A stretch of DNA of 64,000 bases, from contig JAODUP010000006.1 in assembly GCA_025642065.1 (NCBI GenBank), forward strand, positions 1,488,001 through 1,552,000, read 5' to 3'. The notes beneath the pieces were generated by a model, which saw only the letters and a program-made list of their open reading frames with translations, was not told where the DNA came from and searched no databases. Made by a program: the position numbers and the translations under genes. Origin of the DNA: Paralvinella palmiformis. Lineage: Eukaryota > Annelida > Polychaeta > Terebellida > Alvinellidae. Of the stretch, positions 1 to 10,640 are shown in pieces. Each line of letters begins with the position of its first letter. The first letter of the stretch is position 1.

Positions 1-166
1 CCTCAACATTGACATTCTTAGGATGGCTTAATAAATGATGAAGTTTCGAGTAGATCATAAAACTGAACACCGAAATGGCACCTAGGCATATCATGGCCCA
101 GACAACTCTGAAGGTTAAATGTCAATAGGATTGCATTTAACGAACTGTTATGTTCACAGAGAATAA

Positions 167-168
<2 letters not shown>

Positions 169-202
<34 letters not shown>
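169..202. repeat. (AT)n microsatellite
   Basis: Uninterrupted AT dinucleotide run of about 34 bp. Comparable pure (AT)n runs occur more than fifteen times in the window. Confidence 0.95.
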
Positions 203-206
<4 letters not shown>

Positions 207-344
207 TATCATGATTACATGCGGCATCAGCCATGATGACGATGATCTCAATAAGTAATACCATTTTTTATCGCAGCTCACTAAGGAAGCCCTTATATAA
301 CCGAATAATAGACTAATAGTTAAATAACATTATAATTCAATCGA

Positions 345-500
345 GACTGCAGCGCCATTTACCATAGTCAGCCACCCACGATGTTGCGAGCCAAGAAATT
401 AATCTCTGGAAACGTTTCGACCTCTTGCTGGGATCGAACCTGTGACCCTTGGAACCAAGTGCCAGGTGGTTAACCGCTACACCATCGGAGTTCACTTTAA
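345..500 (-). mobile_element. tRNA-derived SINE, family 2
   Basis: Read on the minus strand, this has a tRNA-like head. An A-box-like string (GGTGTAGCGGTTAACCACCTGG) lies near 458-485 and a B box (GGTTCGATCCC) near 430-445, about the spacing of an RNA polymerase III internal promoter. It is followed by a non-tRNA body ending near 345. It is not a good tRNA gene, because I cannot fold a clean acceptor stem around it. No second copy of this family was recognised in the window. Confidence 0.55.
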
Positions 501-539
501 CTTGTTTGTGTTTCGGGAACAATCCTCAGTGTGTTATCA

Positions 540-690
540 CTTTTATAACTGGACCACCTCCCAACTAACCGTACTTAGACCTTTGATCTACGTCTAATGC
601 CTACGTTTGTCACTTGATTACTGAAGTTTGAAGTTGGGGGTAGAGACCCTGACTGTCACCTATTGGGCTCAGCCACCTGGTGTTGATTTA
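540..690. repeat. Dispersed repeat fragment shared with 59.88 kb
   Basis: The segment near 577-615 (from 'gacctttgatct' to 'acgtttgtcac') recurs on the same strand at about 59880-59915, inside the hAT-like element. The rest of the stretch has no recognisable content. Confidence 0.4.
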
Positions 691-695
691 TGTTA

Positions 696-930
696 TCATG
701 ATGATGGAAATTGTTTAACGTGGTGGCACCTCAGTTTATTATAAATGTCATGATACGATCGCGGGAGAAAAACCTTGCCAGTTGCCTGGATGGATGAAAA
801 ACTCCTCCTATTATAATGTCACGGCCGGGATCTGAACCTCCGGCCTCCCGCACAGCATGAAACATGGGTACGGAAGTCCCACGCTCTTACCCACTAGTCC
901 ATAGGGGCGGTCTGATCTGTCATTATTGTT
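696..930 (-). mobile_element. tRNA-derived SINE, family 3, copy 1
   Basis: On the minus strand the order is: leader 'gacagatcagacc', A-box-like 'GGACTAGTGGGTAAGAGCG', B-box-like 'GAGGTTCAGATCCC', then a body ending 'gaggtgccaccacgtt'. The whole unit recurs on the plus strand at about 60205-60415, so two copies define it. The tRNA-like head implies past polymerase III transcription and LINE-driven insertion. Clear target duplications were not seen. Confidence 0.7.
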
Positions 931-1489
931 GTTGTTGGTGTGACTAAGGGTCTTTCTGGACAAATGGGGTTAAGATGTCTGGTATGAATGTTGATTTAAT
1001 TATGAGCAATGCTGCTAGGTGATGGTCTGGAAGTTGGGGGGGGTGACTTTTAGTATTCTTCAGTGCTGCGGATAGGCTGGGCAGCTGCGCAGATCATCCA
1101 CTTGATTGCTGATAGAATATCCAAAGTTCGCAGTTTATCATACACCACAATATCATTTGAAGTATCATATTGGTTGTTGTATTTTCGAGTGCGTTGGAAT
1201 GACTGACAATTGAAATTCCAAACATCTTATTTCGTTATAGCCAGCGTGATTTATATTGATTTAATGTTGCTGGAACCGAAAATCCACTTCGCTTTAAGCA
1301 AGTTTTTGTTGTAAATATTTCGTTACATCTCAGTTTGGAAGTGAATGGACACTTGGCCGGACCAGGTAACCACTTCGAAATAAGATACCATTTTGTTATA
1401 TCCTAGTTATTTATAACCAACTGTATGTTGTATTTCAACAGTAAACAAAATTATGGACATACCTCAGCATCGGCATCAGTCATATAAGG
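931..1489. other. No gene recognised
   Basis: Unique-looking AT-rich sequence without an ORF, RNA gene or repeat that I can name. Confidence 0.5.
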
Positions 1490-2510
1490 AAATGAACACA
1501 TTCTTAATGAAGTACATTAAAATATTAGTTGTTTTAACATTGCGAACACTTGCATCTAATTGGTTCCATAATTTAACACCGATAATACTAATTGGCATTA
1601 ACTTTCTCTTCGTCTTATAAAATGTGATATTAAAATTTCCCTTTTACTAGACCTAATGCCATACTGTTTCTGTGATGAGCATTTGTTTTGTAGATTGATA
1701 GGTAACATGTTATTTTTGGCTTTATAGATTATAATCAAGGTTTTTAATTCGGCAATATATAAAAATATCAAACATTTATATTGAACAAACAATGGATGGG
1801 TATGATCTAAATAACTAGCTTTGGCAATATTACGGATTGCCTTCTTTTGCAATAGCTTCAATGTATGTAATTGAGAATTGTAAGTATTTCCCCATATCTC
1901 ACATACCTAACTTAAGTAGGGAAGTATTAATGAACAGTATAACAAGTGGTTGTTTTCAAGCATGTTTTTTTTGTTGATATTCAGAGATAATTTGTTAACT
2001 TTAAACCATTGACTCATTTGCTTTAATTCATTGTTGGGCACATTGTTAACCTCTATTATACTTTTGCCGCATATAATACATTGGCATCATCAGCAAACAA
2101 TATAAAGTTTAATTTATTCGACATATTTGTCAGATCATTGATGTATAGTAAAAATAAAATAGGTCCCAAAATAGAACCTTCTGGAATTCCACATAACATA
2201 GCTCTATAATCTGAACAAATATCATCACAAACAACAGATTGCTTTCTGTTAGTTAAATAATTTGTTATCCAACTTGAAGCAATGCCTCGGATACCATAAT
2301 GGCATAGTTTCGTAATCAAAATGGAAAGATCTATCATATCAAATGCTTTCTTCAAATCAATAAAAAAACAGTTGTTACCAAATTATTATCAAAATTAGTA
2401 GCAATATCTTCGATTAATTCCGTAAGTATCAATCCTGTAGAGTGGGCTTCTCTGAAACCATACTGACTTTGTACATACTATTGTTCGTGTCTGAGAGTGA
2501 AACATCCCCT
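1490..2510 (-). pseudogene. LINE reverse-transcriptase relic (Jockey/CR1-like)
   Basis: Minus-strand remains of a non-LTR retrotransposon ORF2. Frame 2355-2056 carries RT blocks in order: a KKAFDMIDLSIL block (usually LKKAFDTVDHSIL), a CGIPEGSILGPILFLLYIND block, and the catalytic FADD box. Frame 1861-1598 has the C-terminal block (LLQKKAIRNI...HTHPLF). About 30 bp further on there is a relic of the usual GVxLWN motif. A one-base loss in a run of seven T (minus strand, near 2372) breaks the frame just before the LKKAFD block, and further stops follow. The 5' endonuclease half is absent, which is typical 5' truncation. The element is dead. Confidence 0.85.
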
Positions 2511-3540
2511 TAATAGAATGTTACAGTCTATTAACATCAGTTCCAACAACACAATACGTGTCTATCACCACAAGAACATAATATGATGTGATATATTTAT
2601 CAATTAGATTAATTGAATAGTTAACACAATATCTAAAACATAAATGTTATAAGAACGTAATTGTTCTCAGCTATTAGCTCATAGGCTAAATGTCACAAAC
2701 ACATGACTACCATACAGTTCTTTTCCGCTTAAATAAAAAAAAGCTTTTATTAATATAAAACAACCGTAAAGTGGCTTACAAAAATAAAGATATTCCTTGA
2801 TTGGGGTGTTACAATATTGAAATATTTTGATACATAAAGGCTAAGCAAATTTAATTTAAAGTATTACAGTTGAATTTCGTATAATATCTTGGAGGTTCCA
2901 ATCCCGTTCCATGTATTTCTCGTGGTCATTTAATGTCTCATTCCACGTCATTGGTAGAATCGTTTACCCAACAATTTACGGACAACTTGACATACAGCAA
3001 TAGCATTTCATTTACTTTGTCGGACACAATTGATGCCCTTTATTAGTCTACCAACAGATACTATCTATAAGAATAGTCATATTATTTACAGCCTATTACT
3101 ATCAGGGAAACTATTTATAGGCCAAACGTTTTACTGATTCTAACGTATATTTACTCTGACTGATGGAATATCTTTTTAATTTCTTTGATTTGTTGAAATT
3201 AAGCTTTAACTATTGAAATAGGTTTGCTAAAAGTATATTTATTCATAATTTTTTAATTAGTTTAATTAAGTTTAATAACTGTAATGGGTTGAAATCCGGA
3301 GTAAAGTTTCAATGTTATTTCTTATTTTAAAAGCCTTCATTATATATTAAGAGAGATACAATTACCTTCTCAGTGTGTACTTTGCCACGACGTAACGCAC
3401 CCCGTGCAGGGTGGTTTCTTGGCTGAAATCATATAACAGTGTCTTCCATGGTGGTGGCTTTTTAGTCTCTGAATATCATAAATAATTTATATATGTTAAT
3501 TAACAAACATTGACAAACATTAAACAATTGCAAGTAGTAC

Positions 3541-3541
<1 letters not shown>
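2511..3541. other. No gene recognised
   Basis: AT-rich sequence with short runs of A and T. No long ORF, RNA gene or clear repeat boundary seen. Confidence 0.5.

Positions 3542-3577
<36 letters not shown>
3542..3577. repeat. (AT)n microsatellite
   Basis: Pure AT run that abuts the start of SINE-like family 4 immediately to its right. Confidence 0.9.
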
Positions 3578-3582
<5 letters not shown>

Positions 3583-3879
3583 GACATTTATATAGCGCCC
3601 TATTCGGCTATCTAGCTGCTCTAAAGCGCTTTACAGTATTATTATCCCTGAATCAGACCGACATGTTCCAATCCAGCACACATCTCAACTCCCAGGGGAG
3701 CATACACTGCATGGTGCCATGATAGGTGCAAAGCGTCGCCCAAACACGTATCCATTACAAACTGTCAGGTTCTAATTTTTATGGAAGAGTGAACCAGTCG
3801 CTAATATGACAGTATTGCAGCTCCGGAGCCATGAATCCGTTACCCTTCCGCTACAAGTACTACACTCTACCTAACTGCG

Positions 3880-3880
<1 letters not shown>
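3578..3880 (+). mobile_element. SINE-like repeat, family 4, copy 1
   Basis: Non-coding unit beginning 'gacatttatatagcgccc', with a small 'agcgctttacagta' hairpin motif typical of LINE or SINE 3' regions. It continues through 'gttccaatccagcac', 'ataggtgcaaagcg', 'aacacgtat' and 'gtgaaccagtcgc'. The same order of blocks recurs at 44735-44940, with a partial third copy at 44600-44700. The unit is bounded on both sides by (AT)n arrays. Confidence 0.65.

Positions 3881-3881
<1 letters not shown>

Positions 3882-3938
<57 letters not shown>
3882..3938. repeat. (AT)n microsatellite
   Basis: Pure AT run of about 57 bp flanking SINE-like family 4 on its right side. Confidence 0.95.
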
Positions 3939-3942
<4 letters not shown>

Positions 3943-4085
3943 AAGAGAAACCCAACAGCTAACAAGAACAAAAAAGAAGTCGCCTCAAACCGCTCACGAA
4001 AACTGACACATTAATTAATATGTAAATCTGTCTTCGGTTAAAAAATCAATACTTCTGCAGATGTATTTCTTCATATATTTCCAAT

Positions 4086-4658
4086 CATTGACCTAAAAGA
4101 AAATTAGACGGAACATGGCCGCCGATTTAATGGCAGACAGGTTCCAACTTCCGGTCGAGGAAATAGGAACGCAGACTGAAAAAAATCAGGTTTTTAAACG
4201 TGGTCAATTATTGGTGTATCGATGGTTGCATAAGCTGTGGGCGTGGAAGTAATACAAACGGGATGTCTTTTCATCGGTAAGTATAAGGAACACATTTAAA
4301 ATAGGTGTTAAAGCGGTTTTTTTGGCGGGAAATTAAGCTTAACTGGTATTTTATTTAGCCTGTACGACAACCCCTGGCCTATCTCTGGCGTTTGATCCCA
4401 ATTAAATTAGATCTACGGACTTGCATAAAACATTTACATATTTCATGGCATATAATATGAGAGTAATAAAACAGATTGTCTGCACACACAAAAATATAAT
4501 GTACACATCACAATAAATGTCCGTATTCGTAGATTCAAAACTCGAAGCGCAGCCGCTTCAACGGTGCTTTGTCACCTACCGGAAGTCGGCGCTGTTTGGT
4601 CATGGCGGCCCATTCAAACACCACTGATTGCTCGGTCTAGTTTTCTTTTATGTCAATG
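4086..4658 (+). mobile_element. P-type miniature DNA transposon carrying a THAP-like first exon
   Basis: A complete 573-bp element. It is flanked by a perfect 8-bp target duplication, 'tttccaat' at 4078-4085 and 4659-4666. Its ends are long imperfect inverted repeats: the left starts 'cattgacctaaaagaaaa' and the right, reversed, 'cattgacataaaagaaaa'. Similarity continues inward through 'ggccgcc' and 'acttccggt' for about 70 bp. An 8-bp duplication with ends starting CA fits the P superfamily, and hAT also makes 8 bp. The THAP-like coding segment at 4200-4276 favours P. With under 600 bp there is no room for a transposase, so the element is an internal-deletion derivative mobilised in trans. 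TIR identity of roughly 75-80% (by eye) suggests it is not very recent. Confidence 0.8.
4200..4276 (+). pseudogene. THAP-domain first-exon remnant with splice donor
   Basis: Lies inside the 573-bp inverted-repeat element. From 4203 the frame reads VNYWCIDGCISCGRGSN and then TNGMSFHR. This matches the start of a C2CH THAP zinc finger: two cysteines spaced CxxxC near the N terminus and the SFHR(F/L)P motif. The frame then meets CG|GTAAGT at 4276/4277, a strong donor in the place where THAP genes often carry their first intron. The codon that should be ATG is GTG (4200-4202). No second THAP half (C...H, AVPTIF-like) was found downstream in the element. Likely the leftover first exon of a P-element-like transposase; a THAP gene fragment is the alternative. 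Confidence 0.65.
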
Positions 4659-4666
4659 TTTCCAAT

Positions 4667-5375
4667 ACATTGAGTATTTTAATCCAGATATATGAGCATA
4701 TAAACTCATTTAAACTACTTCTTATAATGAGTATGACCAATTAATGTATTTTTATTTAACTATTGTATAAAGTCATTAGTCCCAAACTATTTACAGCATT
4801 GAGGTGTATTAGCGTCTTAAATGCACTATGTAATCTGACTGCCATAAATGGGTTTTCAATTGGACGCGTATCATTGTATTATTTCGCAATGTCAACAAAC
4901 AAATAGTATGTACATTTGTATGCACATTCCTTTGTGTCTCTGAAATAGCATCAATTAAAAAGATGTTGACCAATTTATTATTTTTAAGGCTTTTAATTAG
5001 CGATAATCTCGACAAATTAATATGCCCATCATATGTTTATCACAAGATGACCCCGATTTGTCGTAAAAATTTCATTTCTGTATCAACAAAATCAATTAGA
5101 GGGTAGAGGCATAATTTCTTTACTACTATAAAATGTGATCATTGTTTTGAGAGAGTTTTTTTGTTTATAAATAAGATAAAAATTATCTTTAAAACAATCA
5201 AATGTGTTGCCTTTACTTCTAGTTTGTGTGAAGCCATGCCATTATAATCAAGGTTTATTTACAATTTCTTGACTTTATTATTGTGTAATTATGGAATGTT
5301 GGTTGGTTCATTTGTTTGTCTACCCTCGCCCCGGTCACACTCCTTAAAGAAACATCTCACAGACACAGATAAGAG
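4667..5375. other. No gene recognised
   Basis: AT-rich spacer. A 68-codon minus frame at 5015-4809 has no recognisable domain and is probably chance. Confidence 0.5.
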
Positions 5376-5455
5376 ATGGGTTCGAACCCACAACCTAGAC
5401 ATTTGCTGCTAAAGGTAATGATGCGAAGTGAAAGATGAAACAACCTTCAGCTCTA
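5376..5455 (-). mobile_element. SINE family 1 fragment, minus strand
   Basis: The block 5411-5452, reversed, matches the conserved 'ctgaaggttgtttcgtcttt...acttcg' body of the family 1 SINEs at 16.0, 17.4 and 44.3 kb. To its left is a B-box-like palindromic 'gggttcgaaccc'. Heavily decayed and short. Confidence 0.5.
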
Positions 5456-6178
5456 TTACAATATATCAGTTGTACTAACAATTATAACAGTTATCAAGAT
5501 AATTTCAGTTTTAATAAGCACATAATGTGAACTGAACAAAAATATCCAAATTTCATTTGAAGCCAATAATCTTTCATTTTATTTCGATGTTTACCGACCC
5601 GTACTTTGTGATACAGACTTAAATGCATACGCATTTCCTATCAGTAATTATTTCGATACATATTTTTATAAACTAATAAGAACTCACCTGAACATTTATA
5701 CTGATCCATTTCGCGTCACTCGAATCAGTCGGATGTAATTTTAAAACAGAATATTGCGAAATATTTCGAGATGTCTATTAAATAGATATCATTTGTTGAC
5801 GCATCATAAGTATTGATCGATAATAAACTCATTGAAAACATTAGCCAGAGGAGGCTAATACAAATACTATTATAATAAATATTGAATGACTCGATGGGTT
5901 TAGACCTGTCATTATCTGGATAAGTTTTATCAATAAATATCCATAAATAGTTCAGATCAGTCAAATAAATTATGAGAAAAAGAGTATTTATGCGGAAAGT
6001 ATTATTACTTGACAAATGACAAATCGTTTATTACGTTAATGGCTGGTGAAAAACGTATAATTATAAGTACAGAAGGAGAGACACACATACAGAAACAAAA
6101 CATCGTAGGTGCATCCATAAGCAGAAAAATACGCTGAAATACACCTACAGACATACACGCGCGAGTGTGAGTGAGTGA
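5456..6178. other. No gene recognised
   Basis: AT-rich sequence. A 96-codon minus frame (6015-5725) is composition-driven, with no domain, and I do not treat it as a gene. CA and GAGT-like low-complexity sequence precedes the next microsatellite. Confidence 0.5.

Positions 6179-6225
<47 letters not shown>
6179..6225. repeat. (AT)n microsatellite
   Basis: Pure AT run of about 46 bp. Confidence 0.95.
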
Positions 6226-6227
<2 letters not shown>

Positions 6228-6239
6228 AACTCATAGTCC

Positions 6240-6662
6240 AGGTGCTATGCAAAGTTCATCAACAAATTATCAGATGGAGTGGATACTTAGGAAGGATAAA
6301 CAAATCTGAAAAGGTGAGTTTTAAATGGTTACGGAGAGAAACTATGCTATTTGATTACTTAACATGTCCAGAGAGTGAATTCCAAAGAATTGGGACAGAA
6401 ACTGAAAAAGCACGAATCCCAGTATGAGGTTTAATCATGGGAGCAGACAACAAGTGAAAACCAGATGAACCAAGCTCTCTGGGCTTGGATGCTAGAGAAA
6501 TCATGGAAAATAGATACGAAGGTTCTCTAGAATAACACGTTTAATATCTAATGGTGCAGAGTTTGAAAATGATGCGAGATTCAACAGGGGGCTAGATTTC
6601 AGAAGCGAGACAGCTTAGGAGACCGCGTGATAACTCTAGCTAAGCAGAAGTTTTAGAATATG
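6240..6662. other. Purine-rich unidentified segment between two (AT)n arrays
   Basis: A purine-rich segment of higher GC content than its surroundings. It starts with a 61-codon plus frame, 6242-6427 (...FQRIGTETEKARIPV), then has several stops. It may be a decayed repeat, as it is bounded by (AT)n on each side like other repeats here. I could not identify a family. Confidence 0.3.

Positions 6663-6663
<1 letters not shown>

Positions 6664-6718
<55 letters not shown>
6664..6718. repeat. (AT)n microsatellite
   Basis: Pure AT run of about 55 bp. Confidence 0.95.
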
Positions 6719-6719
<1 letters not shown>

Positions 6720-7146
6720 ATATTTAAATCGAAAAATAAGCAAATTCCATACGAGTAAGAAGAAAATGGTGAGGGAGGATTTCGAGACACATAGGTAGAT
6801 AGCAAACTAATCATTCATGAAATAATTAGCATCAAAATAATGGCAAACTAAGTTATTAAATAATTAATCAGACCATTAAAGGCAAGAGATGTTATTAATC
6901 ATCGCATCATAAATAATACAAATAATATATTGCGGTGTGGTGGTTTTGTGGAACACGAACAAAAATGAGGAACATACAAATACGCCAGGAACAGCAATAA
7001 TTACTACAATGAAATGGAAAACATATACATTATGCATATTAAAATTTGTGTTGTGTGTTTGTGCATGTATGTGTTTATGTGTTTGTGTAATTTATTATTT
7101 CATTTAGTCATCTGTCTGTGTATTGTATGTCTGTGTGAGGATGTAC

Positions 7147-7148
<2 letters not shown>
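6719..7148. other. No gene recognised
   Basis: AT-rich spacer passing into GT-rich low-complexity sequence near 7045-7140. Confidence 0.5.
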
Positions 7149-7149
<1 letters not shown>

Positions 7150-7194
<45 letters not shown>

Positions 7195-7250
7195 AATATG
7201 TCTGCCTGTCTGCCTGTTTGTCTGTCTGTCTGTTTGTCTGTATGTCAGTA
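7150..7250. repeat. (AT)n followed by (CTGT)n low complexity
   Basis: An AT run (7150-7192) followed by imperfect CTGT tetranucleotides (7200-7250). The plus-strand frames through here are repeat translations only. Confidence 0.9.
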
Positions 7251-8650
7251 TGTATACAGTCACAACTCACTTATCTGCAGATTGATGTTTCTATTGAAAT
7301 CATAAAGATAAGTGGATTGTTCATATTCTTGACATGCATTAACAAATCAATCAACACCCCACAATCAAAAATAAACATAATAATACTTGATGCATTCTAC
7401 TTTATTACCGAAATATTCTGGCCTTGCACAAGATATGACATTCTGTGAGAAAAACAATCGCACAATCATTTAAACAAATACCTAGATTAAGAAAGGACAA
7501 TCAATGAGTTTGTATATAACGAGAAAAGTCGATCAAGCTTGTTTGTATAACGTGTTACATATTATGTAAATATTTTAGGGCACAGCTGCGCCCCTTGAAT
7601 TCAAAATGGCGTCAACTATGTTAAGACGTCAAGCAACACGCCTTGTTGTAAACAGTATTTAGTATTACAGTGCGTCATTTGGATGCAGTAGTTTTAATAC
7701 GAACGACAAATGAAACTATGTGTATCCGGAATAAAGAATTTGAAAAATGCTGCATGTCAATTGCATTCCGAAGATGACCGCGCGGAAACAGAAGCATGAC
7801 AAACTAGATTATCGTAATATTTTAACACGTGTATGGTTTGTTTCCGTTAAATATCGTGTGGGCTGAGATACAAAAGGATCGTGGATGTACATGTGCATAT
7901 TAATGTATTATATTTCTAGGTTGAAGTTTAACCTCGCTTTACGGTCATTTTGTTTGAGCTGTTTTTCTATGCTTGTCAAAAACCCATCATTAATTATAGA
8001 TATAGACGAATAAACGAATACCGACTGCTTGATGGAAACACGATTGAGGATACACGATATCAATGAAAGTCAAACAAGTGAATGTTGTGCAACGCACCTG
8101 GACCAGTAGTACCAACGACGTTGAATCGATCAGGTCAGGTGAGGTTATACAGGTCGATGTATGACAGGCAACGTACTTGCTAGGATGGCTAAAAATGACA
8201 TGATATGTTCAGCAGATCTCTCGGTGTGCAGTTGTTCTTGTAGCAAAAAAGTCTTTAAATTTCACACAAATACCCGCCATTATTTGCTCGCACTGATACA
8301 CGTCAGGTGAACATTAGGAAACGAGAACCGAGGTGCAACACAAACCTGATGGCGATAAATAAATCTGATTTAAACAGAAAGAGCTACTTACCTGTCTCTA
8401 TTTTTCCGCATGCATACAATTCACATTATTCACTTCATTATGAAATTTCCGAAGCGTTATTCTGACATAGTCAATTAGAGACTAGACAATACGCATGTGC
8501 GGAATATTGATGATAACCCAGACTTACTTTTGCAGATGCAACAACAATCATCGAAATTCGTCACGAATCACTTCATCTTCAGAAAGAGTCTGTTTGAAAA
8601 CATTTGAGTAAAAACAATTCGGCTACTTAGATCCGCGAAGGCAAAGCATT
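7251..8650. other. No gene recognised
   Basis: Unique-looking sequence, less AT-rich around 7580-7800. No domain-bearing ORF on either strand. Confidence 0.5.
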
Positions 8651-8785
8651 ACTCGGCATTGACATATCTGAAGGGTGTTTCATCTTTGACTTCGCTTCAT
8701 TGCCTTTGGAGGTCGGTCGGCCCATTTAGCCTACCACGTGCACAAAAGTGGTCGTAGAACATCAATCATCATCAGCATCATTACC
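8651..8785 (+). mobile_element. SINE family 1, 5'-truncated copy
   Basis: Matches the 3' two-thirds of family 1: 'gtgtttcatctttgacttcg', 'cctttggaggtcggtcggcc', 'catttagcctaccacgtgca', ending in 'catcaatcatcatc'. The tRNA-like head is missing, as expected for 5' truncation. Confidence 0.8.
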
Positions 8786-8991
8786 AGTCTTGATAATTAT
8801 TTATCGGACATGAATTAGATTATAATATATTTTAGTACGAGCTAAATTAAACGCACATGATATTAGAAGATTGTTTAAATAATGTATAAATATGTTTCTA
8901 TTACGGGAGACCATTTTGGATGATTTACTGGCCATGAAAATATGATGGCACGAAGAGTCATTAACAAATTCGCTGCATCAGGGTGGCCACC

Positions 8992-8993
<2 letters not shown>
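8786..8993. other. No gene recognised
   Basis: Short AT-rich spacer. Confidence 0.5.

Positions 8994-9038
<45 letters not shown>
8994..9038. repeat. (CT)n microsatellite
   Basis: Nearly pure CT run of about 45 bp, a polypyrimidine tract. Confidence 0.95.
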
Positions 9039-9041
<3 letters not shown>

Positions 9042-10494
9042 CTATCGTCTGAAATATTTATAAATTATATTACTATTAAGCGGGTGGCATTTTCGTTGCG
9101 AGTTTTTGTTTTATATATTACTGTAAAACATTTATACAACTAGACAGACTATACTAGTTGTGGTACTGAGATTATTTCAAATATTAAAATAATTTGTGGC
9201 CTTGGATTTATCATTTTCATGTCCGATATAGAAAAAGAGAAGACCTGATCTGACTAGCATCAAGGATAGAATTATGACAGATAAATATGAAATATCGATA
9301 TTGGCCACAACAGGTGTCACCTGTATGAGTTTCTGGATGATCATTGAGCAGTTATTTCGTGGTAAAGATATTAATAAATAATTGTTATTCACAAAAGGAT
9401 ATTATATATTTCTCGACTGATGTAACAACCAACATACGAAGAAGAAGAAAAAAAAAAAACATTACATTTACATGGCATATTTCGCATGAAGTATATTTAT
9501 GATGATAAAGAGTTTTATTACTTATTTAAATATTCATATTATGAAGTTTTGACAAGGTCGTAGCGAAAAGGAGGACGTGTCCTATATAACAAACCTTTGC
9601 CCATGTGTGCATATTTAATTCCATAATACACGCGAACATGTTTTTCATTCATTAAGACCATTTCTCATCGCATCAACCTGAGCATATTATACTGGGCTAT
9701 GTTTAAGGGATATCTAAAATTGAACTCAGATTCTGCTTTGTTAATTTCCAAGCAAGTGTTCAACTATTTTAATTCTGATATTACGAAGTGTTATATCTCT
9801 TCTACCTGACAGCGTTTTCCGGCTACTATATAAAATCGTTGTTATACAGAAGGTAGCACTATTTGCCACAACAATTCTGTAACGGAGACTTTAGGGACCC
9901 GAACTAGTTGTTTCTTGATTAGAGTTGTTTCTTATTTACTCATCAAGTTTTACATTTCTTAGGTTTTATCATCGAAACTTGGTTTTTCCTGGTATATTAA
10001 GAAAATTTATATTATATATAATAATGAATTACTTAAACCAAAATATGACTTTTACTGTTCTATCCAATATGAACAAATTGTTCCATTGTTTCCCGAGAAA
10101 AGGTTTAATTATTAGACCAGTTTACTTTCTAAATAATTGGATATTTAAAATTCAACTACACATTAAAACTAAATACATAATAGTTGACATAAATTACCCT
10201 AATCTGTATTATTACAAAGTTATTAACATTTATATTTGTTTTAGTTTATACACCTTACTGTGTTATATTTCTTTGTTAAAGTTTGTAAATATATTATTAG
10301 TTCAAAGTTATTTCGATGTTATTAGCTAAATGTATTAGATATACAATCGATATGCAGTCAAACAATGATTTAAAACAATGAGATAAACATCAGTAAACGA
10401 GGAAAAACTATTTCAAAAGGTGATTATCGTAAGATTTTGATAAATAGTGTCCGTAATGTTAATTTGTTTAAGATTTCTGTCTAAACGAGCACTG
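9039..10494. other. No gene established; TATA-like string and small AT-rich ORF
   Basis: A TATA-like 'ctatataaaatcg' near 9824-9836 is followed about 200 bp later by an ATG-started plus-strand frame at 10024-10329 (101 codons, hydrophobic, rich in I, Y, F and N). The frame stays open upstream to about 9925. In sequence this AT-rich that length is slightly unusual, but composition alone can explain the residues and no domain is visible. I do not call a gene. Confidence 0.35.
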
Positions 10495-10640
10495 ATTAGA
10501 GCCCTGTGCTGTAAACCTTGAAGTTGTGGTTTCGAATCCGAATTACGCCTGTGATTGTGGGATATTTCCCATAAGTCGCCACTCATAGATGGGTCTCAAG
10601 TATGGCAAACGCCGAGGCTAAATAACTCCAATCAACTCCA
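10495..10640 (+). mobile_element. Possible tRNA-derived SINE head
   Basis: 'gcactgattagagccctgtg' followed 30-40 bp later by 'gtggtttcgaatccg' resembles A and B boxes of a tRNA-like promoter. No second copy of the body was found here. Confidence 0.3.

Noticed and set aside
345..500. True tRNA gene
   Set aside because: A- and B-box-like strings are present, but no matching acceptor stem or clean anticodon arm could be drawn. The same reasoning applies to the other tRNA-like heads at 10.5, 36.1, 44.3 and 60.2 kb.
7014..7448. 144-codon plus-strand frame
   Set aside because: Driven by (AT)n and (CTGT)n repeats (YIYIYI, CLSVCL). No domain, and the ends are AT-rich noise.
9925..10329. 134-codon plus frame downstream of a TATA-like string
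   Set aside because: Begins with TTG rather than ATG. The ATG-started part is 101 codons of I/Y/F/N/L-rich, composition-driven sequence without a domain. Kept only as a note in the region entry.
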